This document shows positions 1 to 7,563 of a stretch of 43,542 nt of DNA, one piece after another. This DNA is from Odoribacter sp036657595 (GTDB lineage Bacteria > Bacteroidota > Bacteroidia > Bacteroidales > Marinifilaceae). Positions within the stretch are counted from its first letter, which is position 1, and each line of letters opens with the position of its first letter. A program made the position numbers and the translations under genes. The stretch is taken from positions 1 to 43,542 of the forward strand of contig JAVXFZ010000019.1 of the NCBI GenBank assembly GCA_036657595.1, written 5' to 3'. Below the pieces are notes generated by a model. That model was not told where the DNA came from and ran no database searches. It was given only the letters and a program-made list of their open reading frames with translations.

Positions 1-56
1 TGGAAGAAAAATGTTTTATCCTAACCATTTTTAATTTTTAGATGGGTAATATTCAC

Positions 57-82
57 CTCAAAAAAAGGAACGTTTTTTTGAG
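57..82. terminator. Perfect hairpin ahead of the truncated sigma-factor gene
   Basis: A perfect 10-bp inverted repeat (CTC plus seven A, then seven T plus GAG) with a 6-base loop lies 19 bases before the sigma-factor ATG. The T-run could make it a terminator for a gene left of the window. It could also act in the leader of the sigma gene. The sequence does not decide between these. Confidence 0.4.
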
Positions 83-101
83 ATAAATTATAAAATTCAG
101 T

Positions 102-404
102 ATGGATTATTCTCAGAATGTGGAGAGTTTTTTTGATAAATATTACGCGCATTTGGTAATATATGTTAGTAATATTGTAGAGAATGATGAGGATGCTCAC
201 GATATAGTGCAGGATGTTTTTGTACATATATTGGAACGTCAGCATTCTTTACAATTAGCTCCTGCTTTGTTTTTCCGTTCTGCTCGAAATGCTGCACTAA
301 ATTATATTACAGCAAAGAGAAACCAAATGAAATTAAGTATTGATACGGTGGAATCGACGCTTGTTTATTCGGAGAATGTAGAAGAAAATCTTGAATATAT
401 GTAA
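102..404 (+). CDS. Truncated ECF-type RNA polymerase sigma factor (region 2 only)
   Basis: The 100-residue product matches region 2 of extracytoplasmic-function sigma factors. The FFDKYY segment near residues 10-15 and the acidic DAHDIVQDVFVHILE helix at about residues 32-46 are the parts that bind core RNA polymerase and the -10 element. A second conserved block, FFRSARNAALNYITAKR, follows at about residues 58-74. Family members are normally about 160-200 residues, with a region 4 helix-turn-helix for the -35 element. Here a TAA comes right after the linker and no region 4 can be read in any frame before the hairpin at 450. The gene is either a decayed remnant or an unusual stand-alone sigma-2 protein. 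No anti-sigma or SusC-type partner is next to it. Confidence 0.7.
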   Translation: MDYSQNVESFFDKYYAHLVIYVSNIVENDEDAHDIVQDVFVHILERQHSLQLAPALFFRSARNAALNYITAKRNQMKLSIDTVESTLVYSENVEENLEYM

Positions 405-449
405 GAAAACTTCTCTTGAACAAAAATAGGGATAGAGAAGAAAAAACAA

Positions 450-485
450 AAAAATAGCTGTGTCCGAAAGAACACAGCTATTTTT
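450..485. terminator. Bidirectional terminator between the sigma gene and pckA
   Basis: A 14-bp perfect stem (arms 450-463 and 472-485) with an 8-base loop has A-runs on the left and T-runs on the right. It can therefore end transcription both from the plus-strand sigma gene and from minus-strand pckA, whose stop codon is 6 bases away. Confidence 0.85.
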
Positions 486-490
486 ATCTA

Positions 491-2095
491 TTAGAGTTGC
501 GGACCGGCAGCCACTAAAGACTTACCGTGTGCATTTCCGGTGAATTTTTCAAAGTTTTTAATAAAACGTCCGGCGAGATCTTTTGCTTTAACATCCCAGT
601 CTGCGGCATTACTATAAGTGTGACGGGGATCAAGAATATGAGTATCAACGCAAGGCAGTGCTGTTGGTATAGCTAAATCAAAATAAGGAATACTTGACGT
701 TTGAGCCTTATCCATAGAGCCATCTAAAATCGCATCAATAATGCCGCGTGTATCTTTAATGGAAATACGCTTTCCTGTTCCGTTCCATCCGGTATTGACC
801 AAATAAGCAGTGGCTCCTGATAACTCCATCCTTTTCACTAATTCCTGACCGTATTTCGTCGGGTGTAGCGACAAGAAAGCTGCACCGAAGCAAGCGGAGA
901 AGGTAGGAGTAGGTTCCGTGATACCTCTTTCAGTTCCGGCTAATTTAGCAGTGAAACCACTCAAAAAATAATATTGTGTCTGTTCCGGGCTTAACTTTGA
1001 TACCGGTGGCAGCACACCGAAGGCATCTGCCGTCAGGAATATGACTTTTTTTGCAGAGCCTGCTTTAGATACCGGTTTAACGATATTCTGAATGTGATAA
1101 ATAGGATAAGATACCCGCGTATTCTCAGTGACAGATTTATCAGCAAAATTAATTTTTCCTTTTGCATCTACGGTCACATTCTCTAATAAGGCATCGCGAG
1201 TGATGGCATTCCAAATGTCCGGTTCGTTTTCCTTGCTCAAGTCGATCACTTTTGCATAACAACCGCCTTCAAAGTTAAACACACCCTCGTCGTCCCAACC
1301 GTGTTCGTCATCTCCTATCAATGCGCGTTTCGGATCTGTTGACAGAGTTGTTTTCCCTGTTCCGGATAGACCAAAGAAAATAGCCGTATCTCCCGATTTC
1401 CCTGCATTTGCTGAGCAGTGCATCGCAGCGATCCCTTTTAGCGGAAGCAGATAATTCATATAAGAGAACATCCCTTTTTTCATTTCTCCGCCATACCACG
1501 TATTGAGAATCACCTGTACCTTCTCAGTCAAGTTGAACACAACGGCTGTTTCTGAATTAAGTCCCAATTCTTTAAAATTGTCCACCTTTGCTTTTGAGGC
1601 GTTCATTACGACGAAATCAGGCTCACCGTAATGAGCTAATTCTTCTGCGCTTGGGCGGATGAACATATTTTTTACAAAATGAGCTTGCCATGCTACTTCC
1701 ATAATAAAACGGATCTTCAGGCGACTATTGGCATTTGCGCCGCAAAAAGTATCTACCACATACAGTTTTTTATTTGATAACTCTTGGGTAGCTAACTTTT
1801 TCAATGCTTTCCAATTTTCAACAGAAAGCGGCTTATTGTCATTTTTGTATGCATCGGAAGTCCACCAAATAGTATTTTTAGTGGTTTCATCCAGTACAAA
1901 AAACTTATCTTTAGGAGAGCGTCCCGTGTAAACGCCTGTCATTACATTGACGGCTCCCATCTCGGTCAATTGTCCTTTTTCATAACCGCTCAATGAAGGA
2001 TCAGTTTCCGCCTTGTACAAGGTGTCGTAGGAAGGATTGTAAACCACTTCTTTTACGCCGGTAATTCCGTACTTGCTTAAATCTAATGTCGACAT
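491..2095 (-). CDS. pckA: Phosphoenolpyruvate carboxykinase (ATP-dependent)
   Basis: PckA interconverts oxaloacetate plus ATP with phosphoenolpyruvate, CO2 and ADP in the cytoplasm. In gut Bacteroidales it often runs toward oxaloacetate, fixing CO2 on the way to succinate (family knowledge). The product is 534 residues, close to the usual 540. The P-loop GLSGTGKTT is at residues 242-250, and the kinase-2/metal motif with the DDEHGWDD core starts near 262. The substrate-binding TGRSPKDKF segment is at about 57-65. The gene stands alone, with its own hairpin terminator and a -7 box upstream. The ATG at 2095 gives the standard N-terminus. Confidence 0.97.
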   Translation of the reverse strand: MSTLDLSKYGITGVKEVVYNPSYDTLYKAETDPSLSGYEKGQLTEMGAVNVMTGVYTGRSPKDKFFVLDETTKNTIWWTSDAYKNDNKPLSVENWKALKKLATQELSNKKLYVVDTFCGANANSRLKIRFIMEVAWQAHFVKNMFIRPSAEELAHYGEPDFVVMNASKAKVDNFKELGLNSETAVVFNLTEKVQVILNTWYGGEMKKGMFSYMNYLLPLKGIAAMHCSANAGKSGDTAIFFGLSGTGKTTLSTDPKRALIGDDEHGWDDEGVFNFEGGCYAKVIDLSKENEPDIWNAITRDALLENVTVDAKGKINFADKSVTENTRVSYPIYHIQNIVKPVSKAGSAKKVIFLTADAFGVLPPVSKLSPEQTQYYFLSGFTAKLAGTERGITEPTPTFSACFGAAFLSLHPTKYGQELVKRMELSGATAYLVNTGWNGTGKRISIKDTRGIIDAILDGSMDKAQTSSIPYFDLAIPTALPCVDTHILDPRHTYSNAADWDVKAKDLAGRFIKNFEKFTGNAHGKSLVAAGPQL

Positions 2096-2150
2096 AGTAA
2101 TAAATTTATGTTATATGATTAATTAGTGTGTTTTTTCCGTAATCGTTCTA

Positions 2151-2158
2151 CAAAATTA
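2151..2158 (-). promoter_or_regulatory. Candidate -7 box of the pckA promoter
   Basis: On the minus strand this reads TAATTTTG, a full match to the Bacteroidota TAnnTTTG box, and predicts a leader of about 50 bases. A TTTG lies upstream, but only 15 bases away instead of the usual 19-21, so the -33 element is uncertain. Confidence 0.4.
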
Positions 2159-2216
2159 AGAAAGTTTTCTTATCAAAGCACTTCCAATACCTTTGAAATG
2201 TCCTATTTAACATTTA

Positions 2217-2774
2217 TTAGATGTTAAAACGATAGCGTTTGGCTACCATTTGGACATATTTATCTTCGTATTTTCTGTCAACGGCTTTTTGAAAAAGATC
2301 TCTAAAGATAGGATTCTCTTCTTTGTTCAAAATCAGATACCTTGTTAAAGCAGATAGAGTTGCTAACTGAAGAAAAGGAATATTAGAATCCAGCCATTCA
2401 TTGGCTGTTGTTGACAAATGGAGAGATCTATAAAGATAAAGTGAGCCGAAATAACCGGCAATTTCAAAATTGAGGCAAGAAAGAATCAATTGCGTAATTT
2501 TTTCTTTATTTATAGTACTGGGCAATAAAAAACAGGCAATGATTTGTTCTTCTCTTCTTTGTTCATTCCACAATAAGAAAGCCAACGATTCATTGGGTTC
2601 ATAAGCTGCTGCCAAATTTTTCAACGAAACATAACTGGCTCCTATTTGTTTTTCAATATTTGCTCCTATTTCACGGAGGCTGTCTATCGTACCCCCACTT
2701 TGAAGTCGGCGGATACGTCTGATAATTTCTTGAAATGTACTTTCTGTCTCTTTATCCAATAAAGTAAAATCCAT
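2217..2774 (-). CDS. HEAT-like helical protein, possibly DNA alkylation repair (AlkD) family
   Basis: The 185-residue protein is soluble and almost wholly helical, with no signal peptide. The stretch from about residue 63 to 85 (NESLAFLLWN followed by an EE-rich helix and ACFLL) resembles the start of AlkD-type HEAT repeats, which bind DNA carrying alkylated bases and help remove them. The resemblance is limited and no catalytic Asp can be assigned, so a general HEAT-repeat protein is also possible. It lies 6 bases downstream of crcB on the same strand, so the two are probably co-transcribed. Confidence 0.5.
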   Translation of the reverse strand: MDFTLLDKETESTFQEIIRRIRRLQSGGTIDSLREIGANIEKQIGASYVSLKNLAAAYEPNESLAFLLWNEQRREEQIIACFLLPSTINKEKITQLILSCLNFEIAGYFGSLYLYRSLHLSTTANEWLDSNIPFLQLATLSALTRYLILNKEENPIFRDLFQKAVDRKYEDKYVQMVAKRYRFNI

Positions 2775-2780
2775 ATTTTA

Positions 2781-3149
2781 TTATTTTGTAATCAGCATAT
2801 ATCCTAAGCCTGCAATAATTATACCAAAGATGACACTTAACCCGACATTCAGCGAAAATATCGCATAAGCTTTCATACTCAACAATTGTAGATTTTCCAA
2901 TGAAAAGGTCGAAAAAGTAGTAAAACTACCGCAAAAACCGACAGCAAATAACAAATGATGTACCTGTGAGCCTTTAGAGGCAAAAACACCACTCAACATC
3001 CCGATCAAAAAACATCCGATGATATTGACGGTAAAGGTCCCCAGTGGGAAAGACATTGGAAACAAGTGTTTTAGCCAATCAGAGATCAAGTAACGCGAAA
3101 TACCTCCTAACATAGAGCCGATACCTACTAATAAAATATTTTGTAACAT
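2781..3149 (-). CDS. crcB: Fluoride ion channel CrcB/FluC
   Basis: This 122-residue inner-membrane protein has four hydrophobic segments. It carries the Fluc signatures GGISRY (about 15-20), GTFTVN followed by a glycine-rich turn (about 37-46), and the phenylalanine/threonine-rich GFCGSFTTFSTF at about 71-82 that lines the fluoride path. Fluc channels are dual-topology dimers that let toxic fluoride leave the cytoplasm. A single copy is present, as expected for a homodimer. A TACTTTG-like box 15 bases before the start would give a very short leader. No fluoride riboswitch is recognisable upstream. Confidence 0.93.
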   Translation of the reverse strand: MLQNILLVGIGSMLGGISRYLISDWLKHLFPMSFPLGTFTVNIIGCFLIGMLSGVFASKGSQVHHLLFAVGFCGSFTTFSTFSLENLQLLSMKAYAIFSLNVGLSVIFGIIIAGLGYMLITK

Positions 3150-3372
3150 CTGGTGATTTTTCTACAAAGTAAAATAATTAAATGAAGAATGTAAAATAAA
3201 AATTGTTTATATTTAAACCTTTATTTTATAACAGCCAATAGTGTTTGTCATAATTTAATATTTTAAATAGCTCATTTTAAGAATAATAAACCTACCCATA
3301 GACCACCGTTAAAGGGCTTCGGCGGGATCGTGTTTATTATCTCTGTTACGTGAACTTGAAAATAAAACAAAT

Positions 3373-4275
3373 ATGAAGAGAAATTTATTCAAATCATTGA
3401 TATTATGTGTGCTGCTTGGATATGGGATGAATATTCGGGCACAAGAGAAATTCCCTTTGTGGCCACAGGGTCCCAAAGAAAGTAACCGACTGAAAGATTC
3501 GGTTACGATGAACGACGAGGGCTGTCTGAGGAATAATAGCGAGGCGGAATTATTTGTTTACCATCCGGCAGAGGGAAACAATACGGGAATGTCTGTTCTC
3601 ATCTGTCCCGGCGGTGGATATACACAATTGTCGATGAAGCAAGAGGGCGAATTATTTGCGCGTTGGCTGACCGAACGTGGCATTACCGCTTTTGTTTTGC
3701 AATATCGGATGCCGAATGGACATTCAAAAATTCCATTGACGGATGCCGCTCGCGCGCTTCGATGGGTGAGGAGCAGGACGGAAGAATGGGATTTGAAACC
3801 GAATAAAATCGGGATAGCCGGATTCTCGGCAGGTGGACATTTGGCCTCAACGCTGGCGACACATTTCAATGGCGGCGATTCACGCGATACAGACCGGTTG
3901 GAAAGATTGAGCTGTCGTCCTGATTTCGTTTTGCTTTTTTATCCGGTGATTTCTATGACCAACGGGCTGACACATTCCGGTTCAAAAAAGGCTCTTCTCG
4001 GTAAAAATCCATCCGCCCAATTGATTCATCTTTATTCAAACGAACGGCATATCACGGCACATACCCCTCCGACTTTCATCATCCATTGTGATGATGATGC
4101 CACCGTTTCTTCTTTAAACAGTATTGCTTATTATCAGGCATTAAAACAACATAAAGTTCCGGCGGTATTATACATATTCCCACAGGGAGGACACGGTTGG
4201 GGATTGTGGAACCATTTTGAATACTATCCGCAATGGACAAATCTATTGGCAAAATGGTTGAAAAAAATAGAGTAA
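3373..4275 (+). CDS. Exported alpha/beta hydrolase (esterase/deacetylase-like)
   Basis: The first 23 residues are a signal peptide ending MNIRAQ, so the enzyme is probably periplasmic or surface-exposed. The fold is an esterase-type alpha/beta hydrolase. The oxyanion segment CPGGGY is at 78-83, the nucleophile elbow GFSAGG has Ser152, a catalytic Asp candidate lies in HCDDDATV (240-242), and the catalytic His is in GGHGWG (His274). Relatives in Bacteroidota are annotated as acetyl-xylan or other carbohydrate esterases, or as endo-acting lipase/esterase-like proteins. The actual substrate cannot be read from the sequence. The gene stands alone between crcB (divergent) and dps. A TATCTCTG box near 3338 is a weak promoter candidate. 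Confidence 0.8.
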   Translation: MKRNLFKSLILCVLLGYGMNIRAQEKFPLWPQGPKESNRLKDSVTMNDEGCLRNNSEAELFVYHPAEGNNTGMSVLICPGGGYTQLSMKQEGELFARWLTERGITAFVLQYRMPNGHSKIPLTDAARALRWVRSRTEEWDLKPNKIGIAGFSAGGHLASTLATHFNGGDSRDTDRLERLSCRPDFVLLFYPVISMTNGLTHSGSKKALLGKNPSAQLIHLYSNERHITAHTPPTFIIHCDDDATVSSLNSIAYYQALKQHKVPAVLYIFPQGGHGWGLWNHFEYYPQWTNLLAKWLKKIE

Positions 4276-4348
4276 AAGCGTAACTAAAGTAGCAATCTTA
4301 CGTTTATAGCCATACCTCTCGAATGAGGTTTAACTCTTAAATTATTTG

Positions 4349-4837
4349 ATGATGGCTGTAAATATTGGATTAAATGAAGTGATGATCAAATCCAGCAAGA
4401 CTGTATTAAACAATCTACTGGCTGATCATTTTGTATTATTGACAAAAACGTGGAATTACCATTGGAATGTTAAAGGCGTAAGTTTCCATTCCTATCACGT
4501 TTTTATGGAAGAATTGTATAATGGGTTAATTCTGGACATTGATGCCATTGCCGAGCGCGTACGTGCCTTAGATGAACGTCCTATCGCTTCGTTGGCTGGC
4601 TTTTTGGAACACAACCGGCTCAAGGAACATTGCGAATCGCAATCTCTTCCCGAAGCGAAGCAAATGTTGGCGATATTAAGTCAAGACAATGACACGACTA
4701 TTCGGGAGATCCGTAAAGACATCGAACAGTTGGAAAAAGAGGGAAGTGAAGATGCCGGCACGATCAATTTTCTGGAAGATATGATTGAGAAAAAAGAAAA
4801 AATTGCTTGGATGATCCGTGCCTACTTGGAAAAATAA
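4349..4837 (+). CDS. dps: Dps family ferritin-like DNA-protecting protein
   Basis: Dps forms a hollow 12-mer that oxidises Fe(II) with H2O2 and stores the iron, protecting DNA in starvation and oxidative stress. The inter-subunit ferroxidase ligands are present with the right spacing: His38 (in TWNYHWNVKG), His50, Asp65 and Glu69 (in DIDAIAER). The product has about 162 residues, normal for the family. Two in-frame ATGs, at 4349 and 4352, compete for the start; an upstream TTG at 4346 is less likely. The N-terminal tail is short and has few lysines, so strong direct DNA binding is doubtful. No clear operator is seen in the short upstream gap. Confidence 0.93.
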   Translation: MMAVNIGLNEVMIKSSKTVLNNLLADHFVLLTKTWNYHWNVKGVSFHSYHVFMEELYNGLILDIDAIAERVRALDERPIASLAGFLEHNRLKEHCESQSLPEAKQMLAILSQDNDTTIREIRKDIEQLEKEGSEDAGTINFLEDMIEKKEKIAWMIRAYLEK

Positions 4838-4866
4838 ATTTATTGAAGAAATAACGAACGATGAAA

Positions 4867-4926
4867 TAAAAAAGGTGCGCGCCACTCATCCAACAAAAGC
4901 TTATTGGATGTGGGACGCGCACTTAT
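4867..4926. terminator. Hairpin terminator between dps and rlmD
   Basis: The arms at about 4875-4892 and 4904-4922 can pair over some 18 bp with a few mismatches, around an AT-rich loop. An A-run at 4867-4873 becomes a T-run on the minus strand. This makes it a good terminator for the converging rlmD gene, and a plausible one for dps. Confidence 0.75.
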
Positions 4927-6351
4927 TTAATCTTCCATTTTTGGACAGTTCCTTTTTGTTAGCAGCACAATATTCTCTACGTGGTGCGTTTGTGGAAACA
5001 TATCGACCGGCTGCACCGTCTTCACTTCGTATGCCGCGTCCATCATTTGAAGGTCGCGGGCTTGGGTGGCTGAATTACAACTGACATAGACAATCCGTTC
5101 GGGAGACGCATTGAGGATCGTTTGCACCACTGCCGGGTGCATACCGGCACGGGGCGGATCCGTGATGATGACATCCGGGTGACCGTGGTGGGCAATAAAA
5201 TCAGCATTCAACACATCTTTCATATCACCGGCATAAAACCGGGTGTTGTAAATCGCGTTCAACTCCGAATTTACTTTTGCATCTTCAATTGCTTCCGGCA
5301 CATACTCAATACCCACTACCTGTTTGGCTTTGCGGGCGATAAAATTAGCAATCGTTCCCGTCCCGGTGTACAAGTCATACACCGTTTCCTGTCCGGTCAG
5401 TCCCGCTAATTCGGCAGTTTTACTATACAAATGGTAAGCCTGTTCTGAATTGGTTTGATAGAATGATTTCGGACCGATTTTAAATTTCAACCCTTCCATT
5501 TCTTCAAAAATATGATCCCGTCCCCGATAGCAAATAATCTCCTGATCCGTGAGGTTATCGTTCATTTTTTCATTGATCACGTACATCAACGACGTGATCT
5601 GCGGGAAATGCGTAGACAAGGCTTCTAACAAATTTTCCCGTTCCTCCGTTTCTTCGTGTCCGAAAGCGACAATCACCATCACTTCGCCCGTCGAAGCCGT
5701 TCGGATGGTGAGCGTACGCAAAAATCCCTGCTGCTCGCGAAGATGATAGAAACTCAGCCCCCGATCAAAAGCAATTTGCCGGATAAAATTCCGTATTTCA
5801 TTCGAGGGTTCGCCTTGCAGATAACAATGCTCTATATCAACGACTTTATCGAAAAGTCCGGGTACGTGAAAGCCTACCGCGGGAGTTCGTAAAATTTCTT
5901 CTTTTTGCTCTATCTCCTCTTTGGTGAGAAAACGTTGTGCGGAAAATGTAAATTCCAACTTATTCCGGTAATACAGTTGTTTTTCAGAACCGATGATCGG
6001 ACAAACATTTTGCAATTTCACTTTTCCGATGCGTTGCAGATTGTCCGTGATTTCCTGTTGCTTAAATTCCAGTTGCTTTTCGTACGGAAGATTTTGCCAT
6101 TTACATCCCCCGCACACACCGAAATGGCTACACGCCGCTTCAATGCGTAACTCCGAGAGTTGGTGTGTTTTTACGACAACACCTTCCTGAAAACTTTTCC
6201 GTTTCCGTGTCACCTGTACATCGACAATATCCCCCGGAATTGTATTGGGGACAAACAACACTTTATCGTCTACGTAGGCTATGGATTTCCCTTCTGCCGC
6301 TATTTTTTGTATCTCTATTTTTTCTAATAATGGTTTCTTCGCTCTTGCCAT
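4927..6351 (-). CDS. rlmD: 23S rRNA (uracil-C5)-methyltransferase, RlmD/TrmA family
   Basis: This 474-residue protein transfers a methyl group from S-adenosylmethionine to C5 of a uracil in RNA, probably U1939 of 23S rRNA as in RlmD. An N-terminal TRAM RNA-binding domain spans about residues 1-65. The four cysteines of an iron-sulfur cluster are Cys74, Cys80, Cys83 and Cys176. The SAM-binding loop DLYTGTGT is at about 326-333, the motif TDPPRAG at 397-403, and the catalytic Cys425 lies in VSCNSAT. The related target U747 (RlmC) or tRNA U54 (TrmA) cannot be excluded, because Bacteroidota paralogues are hard to tell apart. It lies 73 bases downstream of cobB on the same strand. Confidence 0.85.
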   Translation of the reverse strand: MARAKKPLLEKIEIQKIAAEGKSIAYVDDKVLFVPNTIPGDIVDVQVTRKRKSFQEGVVVKTHQLSELRIEAACSHFGVCGGCKWQNLPYEKQLEFKQQEITDNLQRIGKVKLQNVCPIIGSEKQLYYRNKLEFTFSAQRFLTKEEIEQKEEILRTPAVGFHVPGLFDKVVDIEHCYLQGEPSNEIRNFIRQIAFDRGLSFYHLREQQGFLRTLTIRTASTGEVMVIVAFGHEETEERENLLEALSTHFPQITSLMYVINEKMNDNLTDQEIICYRGRDHIFEEMEGLKFKIGPKSFYQTNSEQAYHLYSKTAELAGLTGQETVYDLYTGTGTIANFIARKAKQVVGIEYVPEAIEDAKVNSELNAIYNTRFYAGDMKDVLNADFIAHHGHPDVIITDPPRAGMHPAVVQTILNASPERIVYVSCNSATQARDLQMMDAAYEVKTVQPVDMFPQTHHVENIVLLTKRNCPKMED

Positions 6352-6355
6352 AAAA

Positions 6356-6383
6356 CGTTTATTTATTGAATCGTTTATTTATT
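6356..6383. repeat. Direct repeat of CGTTTATTTATT, related to the intergenic hairpin family
   Basis: The 12-mer CGTTTATTTATT occurs twice with a 4-base spacer, between rlmD and cobB. Read on the minus strand it contains CGATTCAATAAATAAACG, which closely matches the inner part of the hairpin repeat at 23198-23257. It is probably a degenerate relative of that repeat family. Confidence 0.45.
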
Positions 6384-6424
6384 TGATCGTCTGAATCTTT
6401 GTTTCTTTTCTTTCTGTTTGTGAG

Positions 6425-7111
6425 TCAATATCCGACACTCAACAGTTTCATCAGCTCAGCGACACCTTCCGACGCACCTTTTTCAATCAAATGAAAGCCG
6501 TATTGTTTGGCTTGTTGCGGAATTTTTGGATCAATCACGAATACAGGAATCCCTTCCGGTGCGTAATGTAACAAACTGGCTGCCGGATAGACAGCCAACG
6601 AGGTGCCGATCACGACAAAAAGATCGGCTTGCCGCACTAATTCGGTTGCCGGCTCAATGTTAGGCACCGATTCTCCGAAAAATACAATGTGCGGACGTAA
6701 TAGTGAACCGTCTTCACAACGGCTACCCGGTTTCAATTCCCAGCCGTCGAGGTCATAGATCAAGTTAGGATTGCGGCTACTGCGTACTTTTTTCAGCTCT
6801 CCGTGCAGGTGTAATACCTGTTTGCTGCCTGCCCGTTCGTGCAGATCGTCAATGTTCTGGGTGATAATCTGTACATCAAATTGCTTTTCCAATTCCGCCA
6901 ATCCCCGATGTCCGGCATTCGGCTGTGCCTCGTAGAGTTGTTTCCGCCGCTCGTTGTAAAAATTAATCACTACTTCCGGATCGCGTTCCAACGCTTCGGG
7001 CGTACAAACGTCTTCGATCCGATAGTTTTCCCATAAACCGTCACTGTCGCGGAAAGTTTTGATCCCGCTTTCTGCGCTCATTCCTGCTCCTGTTAAGACA
7101 ACTAACTTCAT
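6425..7111 (-). CDS. cobB: NAD-dependent protein deacylase, class III sirtuin (CobB-like)
   Basis: Sirtuins remove acyl groups from lysine side chains at the expense of NAD+. The 228-residue protein has the NAD-binding GAGMSAESGIKTFR at about 8-21, TQNIDDLH at 84-91, the catalytic His103 in LHLHGEL, and the FGES and GTSLAVYPA motifs further on. Tyr52 and Arg55 (YNER) form the Y-x-x-R pair that marks class III enzymes able to remove succinyl and similar acidic acyl groups. The usual zinc tetrad is missing: between the catalytic His and the FGE motif there is only one cysteine (Cys132). The family fold should survive, since related Bacteroidota proteins are, as I recall, also zinc-less. A TAACTTTG box lies just upstream. 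Confidence 0.9.
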   Translation of the reverse strand: MKLVVLTGAGMSAESGIKTFRDSDGLWENYRIEDVCTPEALERDPEVVINFYNERRKQLYEAQPNAGHRGLAELEKQFDVQIITQNIDDLHERAGSKQVLHLHGELKKVRSSRNPNLIYDLDGWELKPGSRCEDGSLLRPHIVFFGESVPNIEPATELVRQADLFVVIGTSLAVYPAASLLHYAPEGIPVFVIDPKIPQQAKQYGFHLIEKGASEGVAELMKLLSVGY

Positions 7112-7131
7112 AACGACTTTATTTATTTCCG

Positions 7132-7139
7132 CAAAGTTA
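7132..7139 (-). promoter_or_regulatory. Candidate -7 box of the cobB promoter
   Basis: The minus strand reads TAACTTTG, a full TAnnTTTG match. Transcription would start about 14 bases before the cobB ATG. No clear TTTG is seen at the -33 position. Confidence 0.45.
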
Positions 7140-7301
7140 GTAATTCTTATGAATTTGTGGTTATTTGTAGAGATGAGATAAGAATCAGAAAGGAATACAC
7201 CTGTAATGATTTGATATATATGGAGGTAATATGTATTTCGTTTTTACTTTATCGAAACAGAATCATTTTTGCTTGCTGCTTGCTACCTTTATCTTTCACT
7301 C

Positions 7302-7358
7302 ATTGGAATGGGTGTTGGATAGGAAGTGAATAGGAGTTGAATGGGTGTTGATGTAAGG
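7302..7358. repeat. Tandem 11-mer repeat block, copy 1
   Basis: After an ATTGGAATG lead-in, four consecutive 11-base units close to GGAGTTGAATR run from 7311 to 7354 and end in AAGG. A very similar block lies at 39686-39742, over 32 kb away. The lead-in and the first unit also form an imperfect palindrome. The block sits in the 452-base gap between valS and cobB, which has no recognisable gene. The rest of that gap holds the hairpin repeat at 7419-7501 and the cobB promoter. Confidence 0.75.
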
Positions 7359-7418
7359 AGGATGATAGGGTGATGGTGGTTTGAAGATGGTAAAAGGTGT
7401 CGATTTTGTATATAAAAT

Positions 7419-7526
7419 CAAACGCTTTATTCATTTGTCGGTGAATTGATTCGTTGATTTTTTTAACGATTCAATGAGGTAACAAATGAATAAAGCGTTT
7501 GCTTGTGTAGGTTCAATATTTAATAA
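7419..7526. repeat. Large intergenic hairpin repeat, copy A (downstream of valS)
   Basis: The two 20-base arms at 7419-7438 and 7482-7501 are perfect inverted repeats; the right arm is ACAAATGAATAAAGCGTTTG. A second inner stem, TTGATTCGTT at 7446-7455 against 7465-7474, has one mismatch. A tail starting CTTGTG follows at 7502. The right arm and tail recur at 23235-23282 and in part at 34499-34543. It lies about 40 bases past the valS stop on the minus strand, so it could act as the valS terminator. Confidence 0.75.
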
Positions 7527-7563
7527 TTTCTAAATAAACTGCACGATAATAAGGTGTAGTTGC

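Noticed and set aside
405..450. Frameshifted region 4 of the sigma factor
   Set aside because: All three frames after the stop give short Lys/Arg-rich peptides without helix-turn-helix character, so the region is missing, not frameshifted.
3150..3372. Fluoride riboswitch before crcB
   Set aside because: No conserved riboswitch core or pseudoknot segments could be found on the minus strand of this gap.
5122..6353. Plus-strand ORFs inside rlmD
   Set aside because: Antisense to a conserved methyltransferase and without recognisable domains.
7302..7358. CRISPR array
   Set aside because: The units are 11 bases and directly adjacent, with no spacers, and no cas gene is near.
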